A stretch of DNA of 20,039 nucleotides from a virus: IMG/VR virus record IMGVR_UViG_3300028025_006541, positions 1-20,039 of that record, one strand, 5' to 3'. The translations under genes and the position numbers were made by a program. The number at the start of each line of letters is the position of its first letter. Within the stretch, counting starts at the first letter, position 1. Below, in pieces: positions 5,731-13,138 of the stretch. Under the pieces are notes generated by a model, which was given only the letters and a program-made list of their open reading frames with translations, was not told the DNA's origin and made no database searches.

Positions 5731-6317
5731 CCGATGTACTCCAATTTTCCTAGGATTGCGTCTTCAGTAAGCTGCTTATTTGTAGCAAGGTCAACTTCTT
5801 TCCAGTGACTCTCGCCCTCGTAGTAGTAAAGGTCTGCTTTGTCATCCTGGTACCAACCAACCTCGAGTTCTTTGATTGCCTCAGAGATAATAGTTGGTAC
5901 TTCTTCTCCAGCATTTTCAGGAAATAGAAAATCTTTGTGGACAATGACTTCACGACTTACTACCGTAGCAGTGCCCATAAGTGCCGTGCGTGTAGTAATA
6001 ATTGAATCTCCAGAATTAAGTATGTAAGTAGTATCGCCAACACTTGGAATTAAGTCCCAGATCTTTTTAAGAGCCTCTTTTTGACCACGTTTGTATTCTT
6101 CTTCTTTCAGAAGCTTTACGCGATCATTAAGCCATGCAGGAATTGCCATATCCCCAGCATGCATGTGCGTGCCACCAGTAGAGGCTCCAGTCGTGTAGGT
6201 AACGTCAACACCCCGGTGGGTAGGTGCAGTAGTTACAAAACGACCAAGTGGATCACGAGTCGCCGATTCAACACCCTTAACCATATCTTTAATAGTTCCC
6301 TTAAGCGTCTTCGCCAT
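5727..6317 (-). CDS. Hypothetical protein with a C-terminal GWYQD..W module, paralogous tail
   Basis: This 196-residue protein shares its C-terminal module (GWYQDDKADLYYYEG ... LEYIG) with the following gene. The N-terminal part has a Thr/Gly-rich region (TYTTGASTGGTHMHAGDMA) and a middle with alternating hydrophobic residues, suggesting beta structure. The ATG overlaps the upstream gene by 17 bases and has GGAGG at good spacing. The tail may be a shared targeting or binding domain for two proteins. No function assigned. Confidence 0.55.
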   Translation of the reverse strand: MAKTLKGTIKDMVKGVESATRDPLGRFVTTAPTHRGVDVTYTTGASTGGTHMHAGDMAIPAWLNDRVKLLKEEEYKRGQKEALKKIWDLIPSVGDTTYILNSGDSIITTRTALMGTATVVSREVIVHKDFLFPENAGEEVPTIISEAIKELEVGWYQDDKADLYYYEGESHWKEVDLATNKQLTEDAILGKLEYIG

Positions 6318-6495
6318 CTTCTACCTCCACGAAATCAAAGATCTGTTTCTTCAAACGAACGTGTAGTTTGCTAGCGTACGCGCTTGCATCCCACATCTGA
6401 GTGTTGCCGTAGTGAATCTCCGCAAGCTTGAGTGCAGTCAATAGACGGTACACATCATCTTGGGGAATATCAATGTTTACTAGTTGCTTAGTCAT
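6301..6495 (-). CDS. Hypothetical protein, 64 residues
   Basis: Starts MTKQLVNIDIPQDDVYRLLTALKLAEIHYG at an ATG that overlaps the subtilase stop as TAATG, so it is probably translated from the subtilase message. Predicted helical with an acidic end (VEVEDGEDA). No family is recognised. Confidence 0.55.
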   Translation of the reverse strand: MTKQLVNIDIPQDDVYRLLTALKLAEIHYGNTQMWDASAYASKLHVRLKKQIFDFVEVEDGEDA

Positions 6496-7697
6496 TATCT
6501 AACCCTTACGGTCAAACTTGGAAGTCCAATTCCTAGATACCCAACTGCACTAACTCGGTAGTATCCAGCAACTGAAACATCTGCAAATACATCAGGAGTT
6601 GTAGTAGTGACCACCGTAGTCCAAACGCTACCATTTGCACTACTCTCTATCTTGTAGCCAATGACTCCAGAAGTATCAGCATTAGTTGGTGCCTTCCATG
6701 AGAGCTTGTAGCCAGAGGTTGCCTTACTTGCAAAGACTGCAGTTGGCTTTACAGGAACAGTAGTGGTTTTAGCTGGAGAACTAATAGCCATAGGTGCGTC
6801 CACTACAGCAGGTGCTGGCTTGACTACAGGAGTGCCACCAAGAAATGCAGTGCTAAGTAGGTAGTTACCATTGATTGACTTTGCATCTATTACTGCACCA
6901 GCAAGTGCACCATCACGTAGCGCCTTGGCAACTTCCCATGGTTTAGCGGTTGGATTTTTTTCTAGATACAAAGCAGCAACACCAACAACGTGAGGCGATG
7001 CCATTGAGGTTCCGGTCATGGTTTTGTAGGCACTAGGTCTAGCCCAGTCTTCAGAATTAATCAAACCACCTGGAGCAAAAATATCTACGCACTCACCATA
7101 AGCCGAACTAGTAGTGCGCTGATCATTCTTATTAATCCCGGCAACGGTAAAGGCATTAGGTGTACCAGAAGGGCTCCATCTACATGCATCAGTGTTTGTG
7201 TTTGATGCTGCAACTACTGGGAGAATGCCAGCAGCGTATAGACGATCAATAGCGGCATCTACAGTGGCGCTTTTGCCAACAGTCACACTGATGTTTACAA
7301 CTGCAGGGCCATTGTTCATAGCAATTACTTTGTCAATACCAGCAACCACGTCTTTAGGGTAGGCAGCACCTTTACAATCAGTCACCTTAATAGAGACAAT
7401 TTTTACGTCGCGGGCAACTCCGAACTCCGAAGAGCCAATGATCCCGGCTACGTGAGTCCCGTGCCCGTGGCAATCAACATCGCCAGAAGCGCGTCCACCA
7501 AATCCAGGGTCAGTAAGTGCAACACCAGTATCTAGAACATAGGCAGTTACGCCAGCCCCCGTGAGTGACGCGGAGTAGTTGCCGTCAACGGCACCATCAA
7601 TGCGGTCTAGACCCCATGAAGATACGGCAGCATAGGCAGGAACAGCGGTTAGTGTAAGTGAAGCAGCTAAGGCTCCAACAATCAGTTTTTTATTCAT
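6495..7697 (-). CDS. Secreted subtilisin-like serine protease (S8) with C-terminal Fn3-like domain
   Basis: A signal peptide (residues 1-23, ending AYA-A) leads into a proteinase-K-like S8 domain. The catalytic residues are Asp56 in YVLDTGV, His79 in CHGHGTHVAG and Ser231 in GTSMASPH, with the oxyanion Asn near 166. The usual I9 propeptide is missing: mature-looking sequence (WGLDRID) begins right after the signal. Cysteines at 76, 108, 172 and 203 could form disulfides, consistent with export. After a Pro/Val/Ala-rich linker (about 285-315), the last 85 residues look like a fibronectin type III fold. The protein should leave the cell or sit on the wall. Such proteases are uncommon in phages; roles could include surface remodelling, lysis or exclusion. 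It has its own strong promoter, with a start at the ATG itself (leaderless). Confidence 0.9.
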   Translation of the reverse strand: MNKKLIVGALAASLTLTAVPAYAAVSSWGLDRIDGAVDGNYSASLTGAGVTAYVLDTGVALTDPGFGGRASGDVDCHGHGTHVAGIIGSSEFGVARDVKIVSIKVTDCKGAAYPKDVVAGIDKVIAMNNGPAVVNISVTVGKSATVDAAIDRLYAAGILPVVAASNTNTDACRWSPSGTPNAFTVAGINKNDQRTTSSAYGECVDIFAPGGLINSEDWARPSAYKTMTGTSMASPHVVGVAALYLEKNPTAKPWEVAKALRDGALAGAVIDAKSINGNYLLSTAFLGGTPVVKPAPAVVDAPMAISSPAKTTTVPVKPTAVFASKATSGYKLSWKAPTNADTSGVIGYKIESSANGSVWTTVVTTTTPDVFADVSVAGYYRVSAVGYLGIGLPSLTVRVR

Positions 7698-7703
7698 ACC
7701 TAA

Positions 7704-7732
7704 ACTATAGGAGGCTAAAAACTATTTGTCAA
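7704..7732 (-). promoter_or_regulatory. Near-consensus promoter giving a leaderless subtilase mRNA
   Basis: Minus-strand TTGACA (7732-7727), a 17-base spacer and TATAGT (7709-7704). The box ends six bases before the ATG at 7697, so +1 should fall on or next to the A of the start codon. No usable ribosome-binding site lies before the ATG. It overlaps the 3' end of the dNMP kinase gene, so the protease can be expressed apart from the upstream genes. Confidence 0.75.
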
Positions 7733-8258
7733 GTTCTAGATCAACCTTTTTCCAAAGATCCTCTAAGGTGCCTTCATTGGCAAGTCTTATGCGGAATTTA
7801 TATAAATCTAAGGCACTTTCCGAAGGGTGCCCATTGGCAGGGCCTACCCCCGGTCTCTCTATGCGCCAAAGTTTTCCACCAGATTTTTGAATAGCATCGG
7901 CTTCGTTAGGGTATCGAACATCCGCAATAACTACTTTCATGTCAGGTGTAATTTTATTTAAGGCAGCGTCAACCCAGATATCTTCATAAAACATTTCACG
8001 ACCGACTTCGGTCCCCATTCGTTGCATGAGCTCACGGATGTCTTCACTCTGAGTCTTTAATTCTTCCCAGCCAATAAGCCGGACCGCAGTAGCTAGGGAC
8101 ATATAGTGGCCAGCCACGGAGATTGTGGGGTTTAGTCTAAGGAGAGACTCTCTAATAGGGTCAGCAAAAGACACCTTTGTAAACCCATAATTTTTTATAA
8201 GGTGATCTGCAACCGTGTCTTTGCCAGATCTTGCAACACCGCTTAGTCCAATAATCAT
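7722..8258 (-). CDS. Deoxynucleoside monophosphate kinase-like P-loop protein
   Basis: The 178-residue protein begins with a Walker A loop, GVARSGKDT (residues 7-15), followed by the SFADPIRESLL region. A later block, VVIADVRYPNEADAI, is typical of the phage dNMP kinase family (T4 gene 1 type). Such enzymes phosphorylate dNMPs, including modified hydroxymethyl-dCMP in T4, to feed phage DNA synthesis. ThyX nearby acts in the same pathway. A GAGGTT/AACCTC hairpin (8264-8280) sits just upstream of the ATG, and no clear ribosome-binding site is present. Confidence 0.7.
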   Translation of the reverse strand: MIIGLSGVARSGKDTVADHLIKNYGFTKVSFADPIRESLLRLNPTISVAGHYMSLATAVRLIGWEELKTQSEDIRELMQRMGTEVGREMFYEDIWVDAALNKITPDMKVVIADVRYPNEADAIQKSGGKLWRIERPGVGPANGHPSESALDLYKFRIRLANEGTLEDLWKKVDLELDK

Positions 8259-8263
8259 TACTA

Positions 8264-8280
8264 GAGGTTAGCACAACCTC
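8264..8280 (-). promoter_or_regulatory. Hairpin five bases upstream of the dNMP kinase start
   Basis: GAGGTT and AACCTC form a perfect 6-bp stem around a 5-base loop, directly in front of the start codon. No T-run follows on the minus strand, so it is not a classical terminator. It could hide or present the translation start. Confidence 0.35.
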
Positions 8281-8301
8281 AGGTAAAAAGTAACTAATGA
8301 C

Positions 8302-9120
8302 TTACTGAAGCCAAGGCTCTATTAGGTCCTCAGAATCGTTCTCTAGATCGTACTCGAAATTTAGTGCAGCAGTTAAGCTTGCAAGTACAGGAGACATCGC
8401 AGAGGCTTCGCTTGAGCGTGGGTGCATCTTAGGAAGCAGGTCATTATCTGTTGTGTACTTAGAGTTTTTAGGCTTACCGCTTTTGACTAGGTGCAAGAAA
8501 GCATTTACACGAGCCATAGCCCATGAGTTGCGGTTTTGGTCTGGACGGTGTGAGCTAGAGAAAGCGCCAGCACCACGACGATAAACAGCCTTCAACTTAG
8601 CAAGAGTAACCTTACGTCCGTTAGGGGCCTTCTCGTTGTGGGCAGAGACCTTATTTTCTAGTGACTTAATTATTGCCTCGGTAAAGTCGACACCCTTACC
8701 GCTAGCAGCAGAGCCAGCTTTATTTTTGCTAGAACCTTTTATCTGATCTTTTTTAGGAGCAGGTTTTGAACCAGCGGTTGCGGTTACAGAATCTTCTGGA
8801 TATTCAATTTCATCCATATCTAAAATTTCAGCAGGCGCTCCAGCCCCACCGCTTGCATTTACAGAGCCATCAGGAAGAACAGCAAAGCGGCACAACCCAC
8901 CATCCTCAACTTCAGCAACAATGATAGAACATCCATTAGGCGCGTTATAGAACACACAGTTGCCACACTTAACACCAATAGCGGCGTTCTCTTCGTTCTC
9001 AGAAGCAGGAGTGTAGCCAGCCCAGATGCCAGTGTTGTCATCGTTGAACTTGCCGTACTTGTCAGCAATGAGCTGCAAAGCATCGGCTAGCTCTTGTTCC
9101 TCTGGGATTAGATTAGGCAT
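8302..9120 (-). CDS. Phage protein with Cys cluster and a GAFSSSHRP..WAMARVNAFL block
   Basis: A 272-residue protein in three parts. The N-terminal part has Cys52, Cys55, Cys64 and Cys77 (KCGNCVFY ... GGLCRF), a pattern that could hold an iron-sulfur cluster or zinc, like small HiPIP-type domains. A Ser/Ala/Lys-rich linker (about 95-150) follows. The C-terminal part has AVYRRGAGAFSSSHRP, then WAMARVNAFLHLV and YTTDNDLLP. I have seen this last block in many phage genomes, often near head genes, but cannot assign a function. Whether the whole is structural is unknown. Confidence 0.55.
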   Translation of the reverse strand: MPNLIPEEQELADALQLIADKYGKFNDDNTGIWAGYTPASENEENAAIGVKCGNCVFYNAPNGCSIIVAEVEDGGLCRFAVLPDGSVNASGGAGAPAEILDMDEIEYPEDSVTATAGSKPAPKKDQIKGSSKNKAGSAASGKGVDFTEAIIKSLENKVSAHNEKAPNGRKVTLAKLKAVYRRGAGAFSSSHRPDQNRNSWAMARVNAFLHLVKSGKPKNSKYTTDNDLLPKMHPRSSEASAMSPVLASLTAALNFEYDLENDSEDLIEPWLQ

Positions 9121-9149
9121 AGATTAATTTTACCTTATATTGAAAATAC

Positions 9150-9494
9150 CTAGTGATCGGACAGTAGGTACTCTAAAAGCTTTGGATTATCTCTTAATAG
9201 AACCAGGAGTGATTCTTCCCAAATCCCGATAAAAAAGTGCTCCCAGGCATCAAAGCTATCGCTTTTCTTTGGGACAACGGAGGTGTCGTATACGTTTCTA
9301 GCTGCGTGCATAAGCTCGTGCCAGAGTGTCAGTTGTTTTCTACTATGAGCGATCTCTGAATCAATAACAATCAGATTTTCAGTATCAAGCGTATAACCAA
9401 AAGTGCCATCATTAAGCATGCCATCATCTTTGCGAGAGCGCTCAATTACGTCAAACCACTGGCTACCAACCCTGACTCTCTCAGGCATACCCAT
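9150..9494 (-). CDS. Small HExxH metallopeptidase-like protein (ImmA/IrrE or SprT type)
   Basis: The 114-residue protein has TLWHELMHAARN with H59-E60-x-x-H63, the zinc-binding HExxH motif. A helix with acidic residues follows (WEESLL, Glu93/94), from which the third zinc ligand could come. Size and motif resemble the ImmA/IrrE-like phage peptidases that cleave repressors in some phages. No repressor gene is next to it, so the target is unknown. The start is preceded by GGAG. Confidence 0.65.
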   Translation of the reverse strand: MGMPERVRVGSQWFDVIERSRKDDGMLNDGTFGYTLDTENLIVIDSEIAHSRKQLTLWHELMHAARNVYDTSVVPKKSDSFDAWEHFFIGIWEESLLVLLRDNPKLLEYLLSDH

Positions 9495-9520
9495 AAGACG
9501 CTCCTAGTAATGATGAAGTA

Positions 9521-9778
9521 CTAGTTTACCGCGGATTCTATTACCCCTAGAGCCCAGCCCACACAGGCGCTATCTTCGGCTTCAAAGGCCTGTATTAGCT
9601 TGAGTTTCATGTCTTCTGCCCCTAGCTCATAGCCAAAGTTAGTTGAAGAATCTATAGCCTCTGCTATAGAGTTCTGGAGGTTCTGCTTAGCGCTCATAGC
9701 CGATCGTACGGACGCTCCAATTTTTGACACAATTACGTCATCTAAATCAGGAACATTTTCAAAATCATTTAAAGACAT
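9521..9778 (-). CDS. Hypothetical protein, 85 residues
   Basis: Starts MSLNDFENVPDLDDVIVSK at an ATG that overlaps the thyX stop as TAATG, so it is probably co-translated with thyX. Predicted helical, with LQNSIAEAIDSSTNFGYELG in the middle. It has no recognised motif. Confidence 0.5.
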   Translation of the reverse strand: MSLNDFENVPDLDDVIVSKIGASVRSAMSAKQNLQNSIAEAIDSSTNFGYELGAEDMKLKLIQAFEAEDSACVGWALGVIESAVN

Positions 9779-10479
9779 TAGGGTGCAACTCTTCCATTTT
9801 TATTAAAGGTGTCATAAGTAATAGGCATCTTCTCAGCAAAGAACTCTTCCATCTTCTCCGCTACCATCTCAATCTCGCGCTGAGGGAAGCTAGGAAAGTG
9901 AGTACCTTCACGGCTAGTACGTAGGCTGAGGAAGTTCATAAGAGATCTGGCGTTCATAGTAACGTACATGCTCGAGTAGATGTTTAGCGGCAACACCATA
10001 CGGGCAACCTCGCGGGCAATACCCTCGTCCAACATATCTTGATAGCGAGCATAGGCATCCTCTGATGCAACAAAGACAGCATTGTCCACGGCCTCGTACT
10101 GCTCCTGATCGCCATCCTCAAATGTATAGGCACCAGGCTTACCAACCTGGACCAACTTGCGGGATATGTCTGGAGTATAGAAAACAGGGCTGAGCTCTTT
10201 GTAACGACCAGATTCTTCGTTGTAGCTGGCGATGCGGTGACGCATGAATTCACGGAACACGAAAATCGGTGCCTCGATAAAAAAGGTAAAAGCATTGTGC
10301 TCAAACGGAGAACCGTGGCGGTCACGCATCAAATAGTTGATGAGACCCACATCTTTAGATGTATCATCAGTAGTTTCCGCACCAGTTGATACGCGAGCGG
10401 CCATTGCCACCGCTTTATCACTAGCCATCGAATCTATTAGATTCACGGTCATATCACTGCGATAAGTAATTTCTATCAT
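9778..10479 (-). CDS. thyX: Flavin-dependent thymidylate synthase ThyX
   Basis: At 233 residues it has the family's normal length. The diagnostic ThyX motif R80-H-R-x-x-S-x-N-E-x-S-x-R-Y93 is perfect (RHRIASYNEESGRY). Also present are HGSPFEHNAFTF (FAD and substrate region) and ARSLMNFLSLRTS near the C-terminus. It makes dTMP from dUMP with FAD, NADPH and methylene-tetrahydrofolate. Phage ThyX keeps dTTP available during replication. The 85-residue gene follows in a TAATG overlap. Confidence 0.95.
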   Translation of the reverse strand: MIEITYRSDMTVNLIDSMASDKAVAMAARVSTGAETTDDTSKDVGLINYLMRDRHGSPFEHNAFTFFIEAPIFVFREFMRHRIASYNEESGRYKELSPVFYTPDISRKLVQVGKPGAYTFEDGDQEQYEAVDNAVFVASEDAYARYQDMLDEGIAREVARMVLPLNIYSSMYVTMNARSLMNFLSLRTSREGTHFPSFPQREIEMVAEKMEEFFAEKMPITYDTFNKNGRVAP

Positions 10480-10502
10480 GAGACCACCCTAGCACAGTAA
10501 TT

Positions 10503-11123
10503 TTATACAACACCATCTTCAGTCCAAACAAAAGAAGTGATTACATACCTCGTTGGGCCATCTCCAACTGGCTTAACCCCGTGTATGTATTCTTCACCCG
10601 AAGAAAATATGATCAGGCTTTTGGCCGGTGGCCTAAGGGATAGGCCCCTGTCAGGAAAATAGAGCTCACCGTCTAGATAGTTATCGTTGATATAGGTCAC
10701 AGATGCATAGTGGAGTCTATCGTCGTACCCTCTATCGTGGTGTTCTGGTAGGGCTACTCCTGGCTTTTGTCGCTGTATGTTAGAAAAATTTCTTAAAGAA
10801 TAAGATGGATCAAAGAATGCTGACATTCTTTTTGTCAATCGATCGGATAGGTCTTCGTCCGGTAGTGTGAGCGTCTTATCTACCCAAAACTCATTGAAAG
10901 GTATATCAGGGAAAAGCGTGTAATCCTCGTTACCATACTTCTCCATAGATTGTACCTTTAGGCCCTGCATGTAGCCATAGCACCAGTCTTCTTCAGTCGC
11001 TGATTCTGCTACATCATAGATATAAGAACGCTCTTCTTCGGTAATAAAGTCTTCTACCAGATAGATACCAGTATCTATCTCGGTTGCTTTAAATCCGCTA
11101 TTTTCAAATGAGCTAAGGTCCAT
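10503..11123 (-). CDS. 2-oxoglutarate/Fe(II) oxygenase, prolyl-4-hydroxylase-like (1 of 4)
   Basis: A 206-residue double-stranded beta-helix protein with an H128-x-D130 pair (LPEHHDRG), a distal His181 (YIHGV) and Arg192 (GPTRYVI) that would bind the 2-oxoglutarate carboxylate. All four iron and cosubstrate ligands are present. Such enzymes hydroxylate proteins, nucleobases or small metabolites. It sits directly after the carbamoyltransferase (12 bases apart), so both may act on the same product. No ribosome-binding site is obvious. Confidence 0.85.
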   Translation of the reverse strand: MDLSSFENSGFKATEIDTGIYLVEDFITEEERSYIYDVAESATEEDWCYGYMQGLKVQSMEKYGNEDYTLFPDIPFNEFWVDKTLTLPDEDLSDRLTKRMSAFFDPSYSLRNFSNIQRQKPGVALPEHHDRGYDDRLHYASVTYINDNYLDGELYFPDRGLSLRPPAKSLIIFSSGEEYIHGVKPVGDGPTRYVITSFVWTEDGVV

Positions 11124-11135
11124 AGAGTAAGTTTA

Positions 11136-12581
11136 CTAACTTTTGCCAGTTATAACTCTAGTTCCATATAGATTTTCCCAGATAAGTAAATCAGTTTTAT
11201 CATTTAGTAAGGGCTGACCCTTTATATTTAAGCTCGTATTTAGCAGCACGGGAACTCCTGTTAGCTTGTACCACTTCTCTAAAACAGAATATAGGCCGGG
11301 GTGCTGAGTCTTATTTACTGTCTGAACCCTAGAAGTTCCATCTTTGTGGACAACACTAGGAATTAGATCTGGCTTTAAACATTTAGGGGTGAACTGCATA
11401 TATGGAGACGCGTAGTCCATATCAAACCACTCGCTTGCATGCTCTTCCATAACTACCGGAGCAAACGGCCTAAACAGCTCACGTTGCTTAATCTTGTTTA
11501 CTTTATCCTTGATGCCAGGATCGCGAGGATCAGCGAGAATACTACGGTTGCCAAGAGCGCGCGGTCCATACTCTGCCCTTCCAATAGCTACTGGTGCCAC
11601 TTTATCTTTGATAAGGGCGTTTATTATTTCATCTACAGGATATTCCCCGGGGATATTAGTTCCCAGATAAGGCCCCTGCCAGTCAAGTTTCTTACCGTGA
11701 ACAATTGCTGCAGCACCTAGAGAAGACCCGGCATCTCCCGGATTAGGCATAATCCACACATTAGGAAATATGTCATGAAGAAGAGTATTTGCTTTGCTAT
11801 TGAGAGCGCAGCCTCCAGCAAAAACTAGATTCTCGCTCCACGACTCCTGCCGGGCGATGTAGATGAAATCCCAGAGCCTATCTTCATATACCTTTTGAAC
11901 TGCTGCAGCGATATGAAATTTGTCGTCTTTAGATATCTCTTGGCCCCAGTCATAGATGCCTTTATGAAAATTATATGTTTGCTCGTATACAGAAGGAAAA
12001 TACTCAGATACCTTATCGAAATACAAATCAGGATCTCCGTAGGCTGCCATACCCATCATGATGTACTCTTCTTCATTTGGCTTTAACCCGACCAGCTGAG
12101 TAAACGCCGAGTAAAAGAGCCCAAAACTAAAGGGGTATTTCCATCGCTTTACTTGCTTAAGCTCATCGCCCTTAGCGTGCCAGATCGAACTAGTGGTGAA
12201 CTCGCCGATTGCATCTAACACGACCACTACTGCATCGTCAAATGGCGAGGTGTAATACCCCGCTGCGGCATGGGAGTGGTGGTGATATGCCGAGTAGACA
12301 GGGATACCCTTAAGTTCTGACATAGTCTTGTAGAAAGGCCTACCCCCACCAAGACCTCCACGGGTTAGTATGCGCCACTTCTTTAACCAGCGGTCTTCGT
12401 AGTAAGCAATTTGATCCGGCTTACCGTACGACAGAGCCTCTAAAATAAGTTCTCTGTTTGTGTACCAATCATTCTTTTTCTTGGAATATCGCTCGGCATG
12501 GCCAGCAAATAAGACCCTACCGTCTTCGATTAAAGAAACTGAAGCGTCGTGAGTAGTCTCGTTGATTCCAAGAATGCGCAC
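11136..12581 (-). CDS. NodU/TobZ-type O-carbamoyltransferase
   Basis: The protein carries the family's marks: GINETTHDAS (His11), H-rich YHHHSHAAAGYY (100-109), VVLDAIGE, FAGGCALNSK, NPGDAGSSLGAA, EYGPRALGNRSIL and LLNTSLNIKGQPL. In TobZ the equivalent histidines and aspartates bind iron, and the Arg-rich part binds carbamoyl-phosphate. At 481 residues it is shorter than the usual 550-600. It transfers a carbamoyl group to a hydroxyl. Known substrates are antibiotics and Nod factors, and, for phage members of the family described in environmental viromes, 5-hydroxymethylcytosine in DNA. The start is GTG, overlapping the upstream stop as TAGTG, so it is probably coupled to the dehydrogenase-like gene. 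Confidence 0.9.
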   Translation of the reverse strand: MRILGINETTHDASVSLIEDGRVLFAGHAERYSKKKNDWYTNRELILEALSYGKPDQIAYYEDRWLKKWRILTRGGLGGGRPFYKTMSELKGIPVYSAYHHHSHAAAGYYTSPFDDAVVVVLDAIGEFTTSSIWHAKGDELKQVKRWKYPFSFGLFYSAFTQLVGLKPNEEEYIMMGMAAYGDPDLYFDKVSEYFPSVYEQTYNFHKGIYDWGQEISKDDKFHIAAAVQKVYEDRLWDFIYIARQESWSENLVFAGGCALNSKANTLLHDIFPNVWIMPNPGDAGSSLGAAAIVHGKKLDWQGPYLGTNIPGEYPVDEIINALIKDKVAPVAIGRAEYGPRALGNRSILADPRDPGIKDKVNKIKQRELFRPFAPVVMEEHASEWFDMDYASPYMQFTPKCLKPDLIPSVVHKDGTSRVQTVNKTQHPGLYSVLEKWYKLTGVPVLLNTSLNIKGQPLLNDKTDLLIWENLYGTRVITGKS

Positions 12582-13138
12582 TAATTATCTTCCGAGGTGC
12601 ATCTAGCATTGGCATCTTCAATTATTTCAACAATATCTTTGAAGATGTATTTAGCAGTAACCAAACCGTCAGCACCTCTAAATGCAAGTAGGTCGTGCAT
12701 GTCATAGTCAAGCAAGTTTTTATTCGTCAGATGTATGTCATCGTATTTACACGGCTCGGCACTTGCAGGGATAGAGTTCAAATAAAGTTTTTCGTGCTCT
12801 TTACCAGCAAGTTTTACTAGCTCGGCACCCTTTTCGCCAATCATCTGCTTATTACATGTAATCACTTTTTTGCCATCAGCAAGTGCACGCACTGCTAGGG
12901 AGAAAGAAGGCTCTATGCCAGGAAGCATGTCAACGACAACGTTGTGTCCCTCGCTATTAGATAGCCATTCGATGTCTGTAGTAAAGTTTTCATTCTCAAC
13001 GTCGGTGTGCTTGTACAGATTTTTTACGCAAATTGATTCAATACGAAAGTCCTGCAAGTGCAGGTCGCTTTCCTGAATTAGGCGAACTACTTCACGGCCC
13101 ACCGCGCCACAACCATATATAGCCAAACTAAGAGTCAT
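12581..13138 (-). CDS. Homoserine-dehydrogenase-like Rossmann protein lacking the catalytic domain
   Basis: Residues 1-115 follow the homoserine dehydrogenase NAD(P)-binding domain closely: GCGAVGREVV (9-18), VVVDMLPGIEP and ITCNKQMIGEKGAEL with Lys97. From about residue 120 the similarity fades, with only NSIPASAEPC where ASVAGG would stand. The whole protein is 185 residues against about 430 for the bacterial enzyme. The catalytic and ACT domains are absent. It may therefore be a different oxidoreductase, a truncated enzyme, or a binding protein. It lies between an oxygenase and the carbamoyltransferase and overlaps both by one base, so it probably belongs to the same pathway. Confidence 0.75.
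   Translation of the reverse strand: MTLSLAIYGCGAVGREVVRLIQESDLHLQDFRIESICVKNLYKHTDVENENFTTDIEWLSNSEGHNVVVDMLPGIEPSFSLAVRALADGKKVITCNKQMIGEKGAELVKLAGKEHEKLYLNSIPASAEPCKYDDIHLTNKNLLDYDMHDLLAFRGADGLVTAKYIFKDIVEIIEDANARCTSEDN

Noticed and set aside
9984-10325. Open frame of 113 residues inside thyX
   Set aside because: It lies wholly inside thyX on the same strand in another frame, with no protein-like features of its own; thyX is unambiguous.
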